DNA of 64,000 nt, taken from the NCBI GenBank assembly GCA_002753515.1, contig PEAK01000004.1:1-64000 (forward strand), in the 5' to 3' direction. A program made the translations under genes and the position numbers. Shown piece by piece: positions 46,404-55,052 of the stretch. The stretch's first letter is position 1, and each line of letters opens with the position of its first letter. Source of the DNA: Magnetococcales bacterium (GTDB lineage: Bacteria; Pseudomonadota; Magnetococcia; Magnetococcales; UBA8363). The notes under the pieces were generated by a model. It was not told where the DNA came from. It worked only from the letters and a program-made list of their open reading frames with translations, and did not search any database.

Positions 46404-47534
46404 ATGAAAAAACTTAAAGTAGTGACCGTGGTTGGCACGCGGCCTGAAATAATTCGCCTGTCCCGTGTGTTGGCCAAACTGGATGAGCATTGCAATCATG
46501 TGCTCGTACATACCGGACAGAATTACGACTATGAACTGAACCAGATTTTTTTTGATGACTTGGGCATTCGCAAGCCGGATCATTTCCTGAATGCGGCCGG
46601 TGCCAGTGGGTCGGAAACCATCGGTAAGGTAATCATTGCCGTTGACGGCGTGTTGGCGGCAGAAATGCCCGATGCGATGCTGGTATTGGGTGATACCAAC
46701 AGCTGCATGGCGATTATACCTGCCAAACGGCGCAAGATTCCGACCTTTCACATGGAAGCGGGCAATCGTTGTTTTGATATGCGCGTGCCTGAGGAAATCA
46801 ACCGGCGCATCGTGGATCATACGGCGGATATCAACTTGACCTATAGTTCCATCGCCCGGGAATATTTGCTGCGCGAAGGTTTGCCCCCCGATATGGTCAT
46901 CAAGACCGGCAGCCCGATGAACGAGGTTTTGAATTGCTACCGCAAGGGTATTGAGGCGTCCGATGTCTTGGCACGTCTGGACCTGGATGCGGAACAATTT
47001 TTCGTGGTTAGTGCCCATCGGGAAGAAAATATCGATGCAGATAGTAATTTTGGCAAACTGGTCCGTGTTTTAAACGGTATGTCCGAGGTTTATAAGTTGC
47101 CGGTCATTGTGTCGACGCACCCCAGGACACAAAAGCGGATCGATGCCGTTGGGGCTACCTTTAATCCGTTGGTCCGACTATTGAAACCCATGGGATTCAA
47201 GGATTACAATAAACTGCAATTGACTGCCCGTGCTGTGTTGTCGGACAGTGGGACGATAAACGAAGAGTCCTCTATTCTGAATATACCGGCATTGAATCTG
47301 CGCGAGGCACATGAACGTCCGGAAGGGATGGAAGAGGCTGCCGTGATGATGGTTGGTCTGGAAGTGGATCGTGTGATGCAAGCCTTGGCAATACTTGAGA
47401 GCCAACCCAGGGGGGGAGAGCGTCTCTTGCAACAGGTGGGTGATTACAGCATGCCAAATGTTTCAGACAAGGTGGTGCGCATCATTCACAGTTACACTGA
47501 TTATGTGAATCGTGTGGTTTGGAAAAAGTATTGA
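46404..47534 (+). CDS. wbjD: UDP-N-acetyl sugar 2-epimerase (FnlC/WbjD/CapG)
   Basis: 376 residues from ATG 46404 (GAGG six nt upstream). WecB-like non-hydrolysing 2-epimerase: VVTVVGTRPEIIRLSRVL, VLGDTNSCMAI, HMEAGNRCFD, REENID and DSGTINEESSILNIPALNLR are conserved. In this gene order it makes UDP-L-FucNAc from the talose isomer. WecB alone would give ManNAc, but the position after wbjC decides the call. Confidence 0.94.
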   Translation: MKKLKVVTVVGTRPEIIRLSRVLAKLDEHCNHVLVHTGQNYDYELNQIFFDDLGIRKPDHFLNAAGASGSETIGKVIIAVDGVLAAEMPDAMLVLGDTNSCMAIIPAKRRKIPTFHMEAGNRCFDMRVPEEINRRIVDHTADINLTYSSIAREYLLREGLPPDMVIKTGSPMNEVLNCYRKGIEASDVLARLDLDAEQFFVVSAHREENIDADSNFGKLVRVLNGMSEVYKLPVIVSTHPRTQKRIDAVGATFNPLVRLLKPMGFKDYNKLQLTARAVLSDSGTINEESSILNIPALNLREAHERPEGMEEAAVMMVGLEVDRVMQALAILESQPRGGERLLQQVGDYSMPNVSDKVVRIIHSYTDYVNRVVWKKY

Positions 47535-47547
47535 TGGTCCGTGGTCC

Positions 47548-48738
47548 ATGCGAATTGCCTTGATTGCAGATGCATTTCCGCCGTTACGTTCCTCTGGTGC
47601 CGTTCAGTTGCGCGATCTGTCGCTTGAATTTGTGAATCAGAAACATGACGTGACCATGTTTGTTGCTGCGCCAGGGTTGGATGTGTCTTTTCGTATCGAG
47701 AATTGGCGTGGCGTTCGTGTTGTGCGGCTCAAAGCCCTTCAGACAAAAGATGTTGGATACGTGCGCCGAACGGTCAACGAGTTCTTGATGCCGTTTGTGA
47801 TGCTGCGTAATTTGCGCAAGAGTCCTTTGGCAACGGAACGATGGGATGGAATCGCTTGGTATTCGCCTACGATTTTTCTCGGCCCGATTGTGAGATCATT
47901 AAAGTATGCCAGTGCGTGTCGCAGCTATCTCATTATTCGCGATATTTTTCCCGAGTGGGCAGCGGATATGGGGTTGATGAGCAGAGGCTTGCCTTACTGG
48001 ATATTCAAGGCGATTGCAAACTATCAGTATTCAGTGGCCGATGTGATCGGAGTTCAGACGCAAGGTAATCGGGTTTATTTTACGGATTGGCTCACTGGTG
48101 CCAGCCGACGGGTGGAGGTGCTGCAAAACTGGTTGGCTCATGCACCTGTAACCGGATGCAGTATTTCCGTCGACAAAACGAGTCTGGCTGGTCGAAAAAT
48201 ATTTGTTTATGCGGGCAATATGGGTGTAGCGCAGGGCATGGTCATTTTGCTTGATTTGGCTGAGTGTTTGAAACATAGGCCGGATCTTGGTTTTTTGTTC
48301 GTCGGACGCGGAAGCGATGCCCAACGTTTGCGTGAGGATGCCAAGCAGCGTGATTTGGATAATGTCGTGTTTTCCGATGAAATTGATCCAGATGAAATTC
48401 CAGGATTATATGAACAATGTCACATTGGTTTGGTGGCACTGGATCCCCGCCACAAAACGCACAACATTCCCGGTAAGTTTCTATCCTACATGCAAGCGGG
48501 TTTGCCGGTATTGGCAAGCATCAACCCCGGTAATGATCTGGTGGAACTGATTGCGACGGAGCGGGTTGGGCGGGTTTGTCGCGATACCTCAGCGGCGTTG
48601 ATGGCGGTTGAGGCATTGGAACTGTTGGAAGCTGTAAGCCTGGATGCGGGTTACAAAAAACGTTGTCTTGCCCTTGCTGCGCGATTGTTTTCTCCCGAGG
48701 TCGCGGTAAAACAAATCGTCAATGCGTTGCAGGTATGA
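47548..48738 (+). CDS. wbuB: Glycosyltransferase family 4, WbuB type
   Basis: 396 residues from ATG 47548 (MRIALIADAFPPLRSSGAV); the track start overlaps wbjD. GT-B fold with IFVYAGNMGVAQGMVILLDLA, FVGRGSDAQRLREDA and PGKFLSYMQAGLPVLASINPGNDLVELI. In E. coli O26-like loci WbuB follows fnlC and is the proposed L-FucNAc transferase. Same order here. Confidence 0.88.
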   Translation: MRIALIADAFPPLRSSGAVQLRDLSLEFVNQKHDVTMFVAAPGLDVSFRIENWRGVRVVRLKALQTKDVGYVRRTVNEFLMPFVMLRNLRKSPLATERWDGIAWYSPTIFLGPIVRSLKYASACRSYLIIRDIFPEWAADMGLMSRGLPYWIFKAIANYQYSVADVIGVQTQGNRVYFTDWLTGASRRVEVLQNWLAHAPVTGCSISVDKTSLAGRKIFVYAGNMGVAQGMVILLDLAECLKHRPDLGFLFVGRGSDAQRLREDAKQRDLDNVVFSDEIDPDEIPGLYEQCHIGLVALDPRHKTHNIPGKFLSYMQAGLPVLASINPGNDLVELIATERVGRVCRDTSAALMAVEALELLEAVSLDAGYKKRCLALAARLFSPEVAVKQIVNALQV

Positions 48739-49217
48739 TGTTGAAAATCTTTTCGGCTGAATATTTGGATTCCCTGGTTGCGGAAGCGGAGCAATCACCC
48801 CGTATACGGCAGCACCGCAACATTCACGAGGGATTTGGCGAATCCTGTCAGCGTCTATTGAATGCCATTGGCACGGACAGCTATATCCGCCCTCACCGGC
48901 ACTCATTGGATCCCAAAGCGGAAACACTGATTGCCGTACGTGGCCAATTTGCATTGGTTTCGTTTGATGATGCCGGAATGGTAATGGATATCGTGTTATT
49001 CGGTACTGAGAGGGTGGATGTGGCACTACCGGTGGGGGTCGAACTCGCGTCTGGAACTTGGCATACGATTATTGCACTGGTCGCCGGGTCGATTCTCCTG
49101 GAACTGAAAGCCGGTCCGTTCAATCCAGATGCTGCGAAAGAGCCGGCTCCCTGGGCACCAGAAGAGGGAACACAAGCTGGGAATGCGTATTTTCAGCGGT
49201 TGCGCCAGATGATTTGA
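48735..49217 (+). CDS. wbuC: WbuC-family cupin-fold metalloprotein
   Basis: 160 residues from ATG 48735 (ATGATG, overlapping the wbuB stop); ATG 48738 is equivalent. Cupin motifs RPHRHSLDPKAETLIAVRG and LASGTWHTIIAL hold likely metal-binding His and Glu. RQHRNIHEGFGESCQRLLNAI is the family's N-terminal signature. The reaction is unknown; it accompanies WbuB in several O-antigen loci. Last gene of the polysaccharide locus. Confidence 0.9.
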   Translation: MMLKIFSAEYLDSLVAEAEQSPRIRQHRNIHEGFGESCQRLLNAIGTDSYIRPHRHSLDPKAETLIAVRGQFALVSFDDAGMVMDIVLFGTERVDVALPVGVELASGTWHTIIALVAGSILLELKAGPFNPDAAKEPAPWAPEEGTQAGNAYFQRLRQMI

Positions 49218-49395
49218 CCGTACAATATAGGTGACTTTGGCGAGATGGTGCCTGGTGGGATGATGCGTGTTCCCACGGGCAAGTTTCTGCTGGCATTTGT
49301 TTACAAGGATGGGTGGAGCGGTCCCTGATATTTTCTAAGATTCGGTAACTGAAACTTGACAAGGCTCCGATGTGAAGGTAAAAGTAGCGCACCAT

Positions 49396-49469
49396 TGGCG
49401 GATCGTCTAACGGTAGGACAGAGGATTCTGGCTCCTCCAGTCCAGGTTCGAATCCTGGTCCGCCAGCCA
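49396..49469 (+). tRNA. tRNA-Gln (anticodon CTG)
   Basis: A full cloverleaf: acceptor TGGCGGA/TCCGCCA, D arm GTCT-AACGGTA-GGAC, anticodon arm GAGGA-TTCTGGC-TCCTC, T arm CCAGG-TTCGAAT-CCTGG, discriminator G and encoded CCA. Reads CAG codons. It marks the right boundary of the polysaccharide locus and could serve as an integration site, though no attachment repeat was seen. Confidence 0.97.
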
Positions 49470-49483
49470 TGAATTTCGATCAA

Positions 49484-49512
49484 AGCTGCACGTTGCCGTG
49501 CGGCTTTTTTTT
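49484..49512 (+). terminator. Rho-independent terminator after tRNA-Gln
   Basis: GCTGCACG-TTGC-CGTGCGGC forms a tight hairpin (one G-U pair) followed by eight T. Ends the tRNA transcript. Confidence 0.85.
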
Positions 49513-49563
49513 ATGGGGGGAGCGGATGGAAGAGGGGGGGCGTCAGCTTCAGCAAGGGGTGAA

Positions 49564-52080
49564 TCACGGTTTGCCCACCTGGGATTTGATACAATCCACC
49601 AGTTCCTTGGCCAACTCAATGCAACTGCCAAAGCGTTGGCTGGGATCGGGTTTCAGGCATCTGGTGATGATCCGTATCAGGCATTGAGGGACTTTGGGGG
49701 GGAAGTGTTCGGGCAGTGCCGAGGACGTTTGGAGGCGTGTACCGGTGGTCAGTTGCAGGAAAATCATACCCAAGGCATAGATATCCCAAAGAAGTGATGG
49801 TTTTTCGCCAGGGAGTTGTTCAGGGGGCATGGTGCGGGTATTGTGCTTCCAGGGACGATCGCTAGCGGCGTTGGAGGATGCTTCCATGAGCATGGTTTGA
49901 CAAAATCCGGTCAACTTGATTTCTTGGGTTTGCTCATTGAAGAGGATGTTTCCGGGTTTGAGCCCACCATGAACAATGTTGAGGCGATGCGCATGGTCCA
50001 GGGTCATGGCGGTTTTGGCAATGAGTTGAATGACCAAGGGAAGTGGCAGGAGCTTGCCAGGTTCGGTGTGGCGTTCCAGGTTGTGACCAGCGAAGTATTC
50101 CATGACCAATATCCCTTTGCCGTTCAGGATCTGGGCCTCTTCGGTCCTGATAATGTTGTGATGGCGAAGGCTTGCACGGGACTCGGCCATGCGGGTGAAG
50201 ATGGTTTTGGCCTGGAGGAATGATTTGTCATCGGGGAAACGCTCTTGGAGGGGGATGATCTTGATGGCGACTTCCCGGTGGGTGTTATCCTCATGGCCGT
50301 GCCAAACGGTTCCAAACACTCCCCTGCCCAACTCTTCCTCAAGGCGGTAGCGATCCATGAGGGCCGGCGTTTTAGGGAGTGGGGCGAATGGGGATTGCGC
50401 CGATGTCTCCCGCTGAGGGTCCCCTTTGGCCATATTGCGGTAAGATTCCAGGCGTTTGACGCAATCACGATAATCCGTTCTTTTTTGCCCGATATATTCC
50501 AGGACGGCAGTGGCACCGATGAAATCGCGGCTCTCTTCAAAATCGATGGCCAGGTGATACAATAGATTGATGGTCAGTTCGTCGGGCTGGCATTGGCGAA
50601 ATCGTTCAAAGGCGAGGTCCAAGCGTCTCTGTCCTTGGAGGGCCAGGCCGAGCATGCGGTTACTGTCATCGATTTCCGATTGCGAATGGATGCGTTGCGG
50701 TTTTTTATGGTGCCGGTTCGGTACGACATACCCCAAGGTTGCCAACAGTGTCATCAAGGCGGGGGCCATGGTGGGGAACCAATAGGAATGCTTGAGCATC
50801 AGGAAGAAGTGTGCGCCGAGCAGACTCGAGGTCAGGAGTAATCCCAGGATCAATCCAAGGATTCCGGGAAGCCGGCTCGGGGCGGCAATGGCGAAAAGCC
50901 CGACAGCCAAATAAAGGAGGTATTTGGCTTTTGCGGACCATGCGGGTGATTTGAAGGCATCCTGGTTGAGAATGGTTGCGACTTCATGGGCCAGTATTTC
51001 AACAGGTGTCAGGGATTGTTTCAAGGGGGTCGGTAGTTGGGGCGTCAGTCCCGGGGCCGTGAAGCCGATCAGAACGATTTGTTTACGAAAAATCTCCGCT
51101 GGAATTTTATTTTCCAGGATATCGACGAAAGAATAACTGGGAAAGATACTCTGACCTTTGGGATTGTGGTAGAAACGGGTCAACATGGTGAAGCGGGGAC
51201 CATGGGGGATGACCCATTGCCCCAGGGCGAGGGGGGTGTTGGGGTGGAATTGGAGTTCTTGCAGTTGGATGTTGAAATGTTTGGCGGCAATGACGAGGGC
51301 CATTGACGGGAAGATATGGTCGGAAATTTTAAAGCCCAGGGTGGCGGTGCGTACGGTGTTCAGGGCGTTGGGGGCCATGAGGAGTCCCAGGGCCGTGGCT
51401 TGGGCGGCATTTTCCGGGGATGGTATACGTGAGATGGCCAATCGGGGTAGTTTGGCGGTTGTTTCGATCGGGATGCTGTGTTTGGTAACCCCGTTGGGGA
51501 GGGGTAGCGATGGCGTGTCAATGGAACGGTGAGGTGTACCCTCCAGGGGCAGGATGATGTTGCCGGCTCGTCCAATGGCTTTGGTATATTCTCCTGCAAT
51601 ATCGAGTTGTCTGACTCCATCGATGAGGAGTGTTTCCAATTCTGACAGGGCTTGTGTACGTTCGGGATTATCATTGGCATCAGTGTGCCGAGGGATGGTG
51701 CGGGTGCTTTCAAGTTTTTTTCTTGCCCTGTTCAGGATTTCCACAGCGATTTTATCATTTTTCACCTCAACGAATCGCGTGTCTACGATTAATTTTGGGC
51801 TGTAGGCGGAGAGGTTGGCGAGCAGTTTCACTTCGTATTGGCCATCCCAGGGCCAGTTGCCCAGGGTGTCGATCGATCTCTTGTCCACGGTGATCAAAAC
51901 AATGCGTTTGTCGGCAGGCCGGTTTGATGACATGACACCGAGGTCGTAGATTTTTGCTTCCAATTCCTGGAACCATCCGGCACGCTCCGCTAGCAGGAAA
52001 CTGGTGGTCAGTATGATCAGGAAAATGCGTCGGTAAGTGAAGTAATGTGCCACGTTGGTCCGCGGGTGGTTGATTGACAT
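49564..52080 (-). CDS. CHASE2-domain protein with C-terminal kinase-like domain lacking catalytic residues
   Basis: 838 residues. An N-terminal membrane segment (IFLIILTTSFLLA) precedes an extracytoplasmic CHASE2 sensor (about residues 40-380; DKRIVLITVDKRSIDTLGNWPW), two to three membrane helices (about 390-460), a helical linker with TPR-like content (about 480-560) and a Hanks-type kinase fold (about 570-838). The glycine loop (LGRGVFGTVW) and ATP lysine (EVAIKII) are present. The catalytic HRD loop reads VHGGLKPGN and the DFG motif reads KLTGFCQ, so both essential Asp are gone. Predicted pseudokinase sensor. Confidence 0.9.
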   Translation of the reverse strand: MSINHPRTNVAHYFTYRRIFLIILTTSFLLAERAGWFQELEAKIYDLGVMSSNRPADKRIVLITVDKRSIDTLGNWPWDGQYEVKLLANLSAYSPKLIVDTRFVEVKNDKIAVEILNRARKKLESTRTIPRHTDANDNPERTQALSELETLLIDGVRQLDIAGEYTKAIGRAGNIILPLEGTPHRSIDTPSLPLPNGVTKHSIPIETTAKLPRLAISRIPSPENAAQATALGLLMAPNALNTVRTATLGFKISDHIFPSMALVIAAKHFNIQLQELQFHPNTPLALGQWVIPHGPRFTMLTRFYHNPKGQSIFPSYSFVDILENKIPAEIFRKQIVLIGFTAPGLTPQLPTPLKQSLTPVEILAHEVATILNQDAFKSPAWSAKAKYLLYLAVGLFAIAAPSRLPGILGLILGLLLTSSLLGAHFFLMLKHSYWFPTMAPALMTLLATLGYVVPNRHHKKPQRIHSQSEIDDSNRMLGLALQGQRRLDLAFERFRQCQPDELTINLLYHLAIDFEESRDFIGATAVLEYIGQKRTDYRDCVKRLESYRNMAKGDPQRETSAQSPFAPLPKTPALMDRYRLEEELGRGVFGTVWHGHEDNTHREVAIKIIPLQERFPDDKSFLQAKTIFTRMAESRASLRHHNIIRTEEAQILNGKGILVMEYFAGHNLERHTEPGKLLPLPLVIQLIAKTAMTLDHAHRLNIVHGGLKPGNILFNEQTQEIKLTGFCQTMLMEASSNAASDRPWKHNTRTMPPEQLPGEKPSLLWDIYALGMIFLQLTTGTRLQTSSALPEHFPPKVPQCLIRIITRCLKPDPSQRFGSCIELAKELVDCIKSQVGKP

Positions 52081-52240
52081 TCAAATGGGTGGAACGGGTG
52101 ATGCGGGATGGTACGGTTAAAACATTGGCGAAAATGCTCATGATAAACCAAGCTGCCGCACTTAGACAATCCCAACCATGCGTCGTCGTTGAACACGGAC
52201 TGACCGTCTGGATGGTTGGATCGATACCGAGAGGGGTGTG

Positions 52241-53272
52241 ATGATTCGAATCCAAAAGGAAGATTTTTCGCTCGATGCGGAAATGACCCGGTTGCTGCGC
52301 GGGAAAAAGTCGGTGGGTGGAGTGGTTGCGTTTGTCGGTACGGTCCGGGATTTGACGGTTGGTTCCAATCAGGATCAGGCGGTGGTGGCGCTGGAGTTGG
52401 AACATTATCCGGGCATGACCGAGGGGCAACTGGAAAAGATTGTTGCCACGGCCCGATCCCGTTTCAATCTGGAGGCGTTGTTGGTGGTGCATCGGGTGGG
52501 ACGGCTGACTTTGGAGGACAATATCGTCCTGGTCATCGCTGCTGCGGCGCACCGGGCCGAGGCTTTTGATGGTTGCCGCTATGTCATCGATTATTTAAAA
52601 ATTTTGGCCACTTTTTGGAAAAAGGAGATCCTGGCATCCGGGGTGGAACGCTGGATCCATTCCTGTCCGGGATGCGAGGCGGCGGCCAGCCGCTGGGAGG
52701 ATCGGGATACGGTAGCGCATCGCAACGATCACCATTGTCACCGGGGTGGGCAGCAAGCCGAGAGCAAGAAAACGGCGATGGAGGGGGTGGATTGGCGTGG
52801 TTTGACGGTGGGGATTCTGACATTATCCGATTCAAGGAGTTTGGTTTCGGACAAGAGTGGGGATGGATTGGAGGCCATGGTAACCGGGTTTGGCGCTCAG
52901 AGGATCGTGCGTCTGGTACTGCGCGACGAATTGGAGGACATCGCCGGCACGTTACGTTCTTGGGCGGATGAGGAAAAAATGGACGTGATCCTGACAACGG
53001 GTGGAACGGGACCGGGACCGCGGGATGTGACGCCCGAGGCGACGCGCATGGTGACCCAACGTGAACTGCCGGGTTTATCCGAAACCATGCGTCGGGAAGG
53101 ATTGCAACAGGTGCGTTCCGCGCTGTTGACTCGTGGTATTGCCGCTTTTCGCGGTCAGACGTTGATCATCAATCTGCCCGGATCGACGCGGGGTGCGGTG
53201 TACAGTTTGGGGGTGGTGGCGGATTTGGTGCCCCATGCCCTGTCGATGGCCAAGGGAGGCGGACATGGGTGA
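52241..53272 (+). CDS. MoaE-MogA/MoaB fusion, molybdopterin synthase large subunit with adenylyltransferase-like domain
   Basis: 343 residues from ATG 52241 (GAGGGG upstream). Residues 1-150 are MoaE: AFVGTVRD, LELEHYPGM, VVHRVGRL and DYLKILATFWKKE with the active-site lysines, Thr standing in for the usual Pro. A short His-rich linker (RNDHHCHRGG) joins a MogA/MoaB domain (about 185-340): VGILTLSDSRS, TTGGTGPGPRDVTPEAT, NLPGSTRGA. The first domain inserts dithiolene sulfur, the second adenylates molybdopterin, so two steps of one pathway sit in one chain. No moaD is in the window. Confidence 0.9.
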   Translation: MIRIQKEDFSLDAEMTRLLRGKKSVGGVVAFVGTVRDLTVGSNQDQAVVALELEHYPGMTEGQLEKIVATARSRFNLEALLVVHRVGRLTLEDNIVLVIAAAAHRAEAFDGCRYVIDYLKILATFWKKEILASGVERWIHSCPGCEAAASRWEDRDTVAHRNDHHCHRGGQQAESKKTAMEGVDWRGLTVGILTLSDSRSLVSDKSGDGLEAMVTGFGAQRIVRLVLRDELEDIAGTLRSWADEEKMDVILTTGGTGPGPRDVTPEATRMVTQRELPGLSETMRREGLQQVRSALLTRGIAAFRGQTLIINLPGSTRGAVYSLGVVADLVPHALSMAKGGGHG

Positions 53273-54503
53273 CAAAGAGACTGGAGCCGGGGGGGGGATG
53301 ATCCCTTTTGATGTCGCGGGGGAGCGCATCCTCGCGGGTATCCAGGCGGTGACTGAGTCGGAATATGTGGAACTGGACAACTTGCTGGGGCGTATCCTCG
53401 CCGAGGATGTGATCGCCGGTATCAACGTGCCCAACCATGACAATTCCGCCATGGACGGCTATGCGGTCCGGAGCGTCGATTTGGCGGGGTCGGGGGAGAT
53501 CGTCCTCAAGGTGGTGTTCGATCTGGCGGCGGGGGGCTGGTTCGAGAGCACCCTGGGATCTGGCGAGGCGATACGCATCATGACCGGGGCACCCATCCCC
53601 GCCGGGGTGGATGCCGTGGTGATGCAGGAGGTTTGTCGCCGAGAAGGCGAATGGGTGGCAATGCCGGCGGGTGTCAAAGTGGGGGACCACATTCGTCGCG
53701 CCGGGGAGGATATGCGCTCGGGAGCGCATGTGTTCCAGCGCGGCAGACGCCTGGGTCCGGTGGATGTGGGGGTGCTGGCATCCCTTGGGATTGGGCGAGT
53801 ACGGGTGTTTCGTCGGGTGCGGGTTGCGGTTTTGTCTACCGGCAATGAGGTGGTGGAAGTCGGGGAGCCCCTCGGACCCGGACAGGTGTACAACAGCAAT
53901 CGTGCCGGTCTTAAAGCGGCTTTGGCCAAAATGGGGTGTGAGGTGCTGGATTGGGGTATTATCGGCGACACCTTGGAAGAGGTCGAGGCGGCACTGGTGC
54001 GGGCCGGGAATGAAGCGGATGCCATCATCAGCACAGGCGGGGTCTCGGTGGGTGACTACGATTGGGTACGCTTGGCCTTGGAAAAACGCGGCCATTGCGA
54101 TTTTTGGAAAGTGGCCATGAAACCCGGTAAACCTTTGGCTTATGGTCGTATGGGACAGGCCGTTTTTTTGGGGCTTCCTGGCAATCCTGTTTCGGCATTG
54201 ACCGTCTTCTATCTCTTGATCCGCCCCGCCCTGTTTGCCCTCATGGGCCGAGAGGTGGTTCCAAAAATAAGTTTCCAAGCCAAATTTCAGGGCCATTTCT
54301 CCAAGAAACACGGTCGCAGGGAATTCCTGCGGGGGAGAGTCGCCTTTCTTGCGGATGGCGTCGAAGTAGCCATGACGGGTGCCCAGGGCTCGGGTATCCT
54401 GACAAGTTTGGCGCGAGCCAATGCCTTTATTGTGTTACCCGAGGGTCCGGTCACGCTATCAACCGGTGATCTGGTTTCCGTATGGATGATCGACGATGAA
54501 TAA
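53265..54503 (+). CDS. moeA: Molybdopterin molybdenumtransferase
   Basis: 412 residues from ATG 53265 (GGAGG upstream), overlapping the fusion gene by eight nt. MoeA inserts molybdate into adenylated molybdopterin. NVPNHDNSAMDGYAV, MTGAPIPAGVDAVVMQE, RRVRVAVLSTGNEVVEVG, TGGVSVGDYDWVR and GLPGNPVSALTVFYLL are diagnostic. A nine-G run (53289-53297) lies near codon 10. It overlaps moaC by eight nt. Confidence 0.96.
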   Translation: MGDKETGAGGGMIPFDVAGERILAGIQAVTESEYVELDNLLGRILAEDVIAGINVPNHDNSAMDGYAVRSVDLAGSGEIVLKVVFDLAAGGWFESTLGSGEAIRIMTGAPIPAGVDAVVMQEVCRREGEWVAMPAGVKVGDHIRRAGEDMRSGAHVFQRGRRLGPVDVGVLASLGIGRVRVFRRVRVAVLSTGNEVVEVGEPLGPGQVYNSNRAGLKAALAKMGCEVLDWGIIGDTLEEVEAALVRAGNEADAIISTGGVSVGDYDWVRLALEKRGHCDFWKVAMKPGKPLAYGRMGQAVFLGLPGNPVSALTVFYLLIRPALFALMGREVVPKISFQAKFQGHFSKKHGRREFLRGRVAFLADGVEVAMTGAQGSGILTSLARANAFIVLPEGPVTLSTGDLVSVWMIDDE

Positions 54504-54984
54504 AACCGAAGGATTGACCCACTTTGATGCCCATGGGGCGAGTCGCATGGTGGATGTGACGGCCAAACCGGTTACGGATCGCTTGGCGGTGGCGGTGGGG
54601 CGGGTGCGCATGCGTCACGAAACGTTAAGCTTGATTCTGGATCGCAAAATGGCCAAGGGGGATGTGTTGGAAGTGGCACGGCTGGCGGGCATCATGGCGG
54701 CCAAACGGGTCGATGAATTGATCCCGTTGTGTCATTCCTTGAACCTTTCGGCTGTGGACATTGCCTTTGAACCCGATGCCCCTTCTGGAATGATCAAGAT
54801 TACGGCTCGCGTTCGCTGCCAAGGTTCCACGGGCGTTGAGATGGAAGCCCTGACGGCGGTATCCGTGGCGGGATTGACCATTTATGACATGTGCAAGGCG
54901 GTGGATCGGGATATGATGTTGGAAGGGGTCTGCCTGCTGGAAAAATCGGGGGGGCGGAGCGGGCATTATGTACGGGTATTGTAA
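54496..54984 (+). CDS. moaC: Cyclic pyranopterin monophosphate synthase
   Basis: 162 residues, completing cPMP formation after MoaA. LTHFDAHGASRMVDVTAKPVT opens the protein, and ELIPLCHSLNLSAVDIAF and GVEMEALTAVSVAGLTIYDMCKAVDR hold the catalytic Lys/His region. Overlaps moeA; part of one operon with the MoaE-MogA fusion, and probably moaA beyond the hemerythrin gene. Confidence 0.97.
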   Translation: MNKTEGLTHFDAHGASRMVDVTAKPVTDRLAVAVGRVRMRHETLSLILDRKMAKGDVLEVARLAGIMAAKRVDELIPLCHSLNLSAVDIAFEPDAPSGMIKITARVRCQGSTGVEMEALTAVSVAGLTIYDMCKAVDRDMMLEGVCLLEKSGGRSGHYVRVL

Positions 54985-55052
54985 TGGACCCTTGTTGTTA
55001 AGATAACCCACAAGCGAAAAAAAATTCTGGAGGGGATTGGTTCCCAGCAATC

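Noticed and set aside
49120-49631. Minus-strand ORFs crossing tRNA-Gln (GFEPGLEEPES... and similar)
   Set aside because: These are translations of the antisense of the tRNA, a common source of false proteins in databases.
50343-50354. Second ops-like sequence GGCGGTAGCGAT
   Set aside because: It lies inside the CHASE2 gene on the non-coding strand and departs from the consensus at the last two bases.
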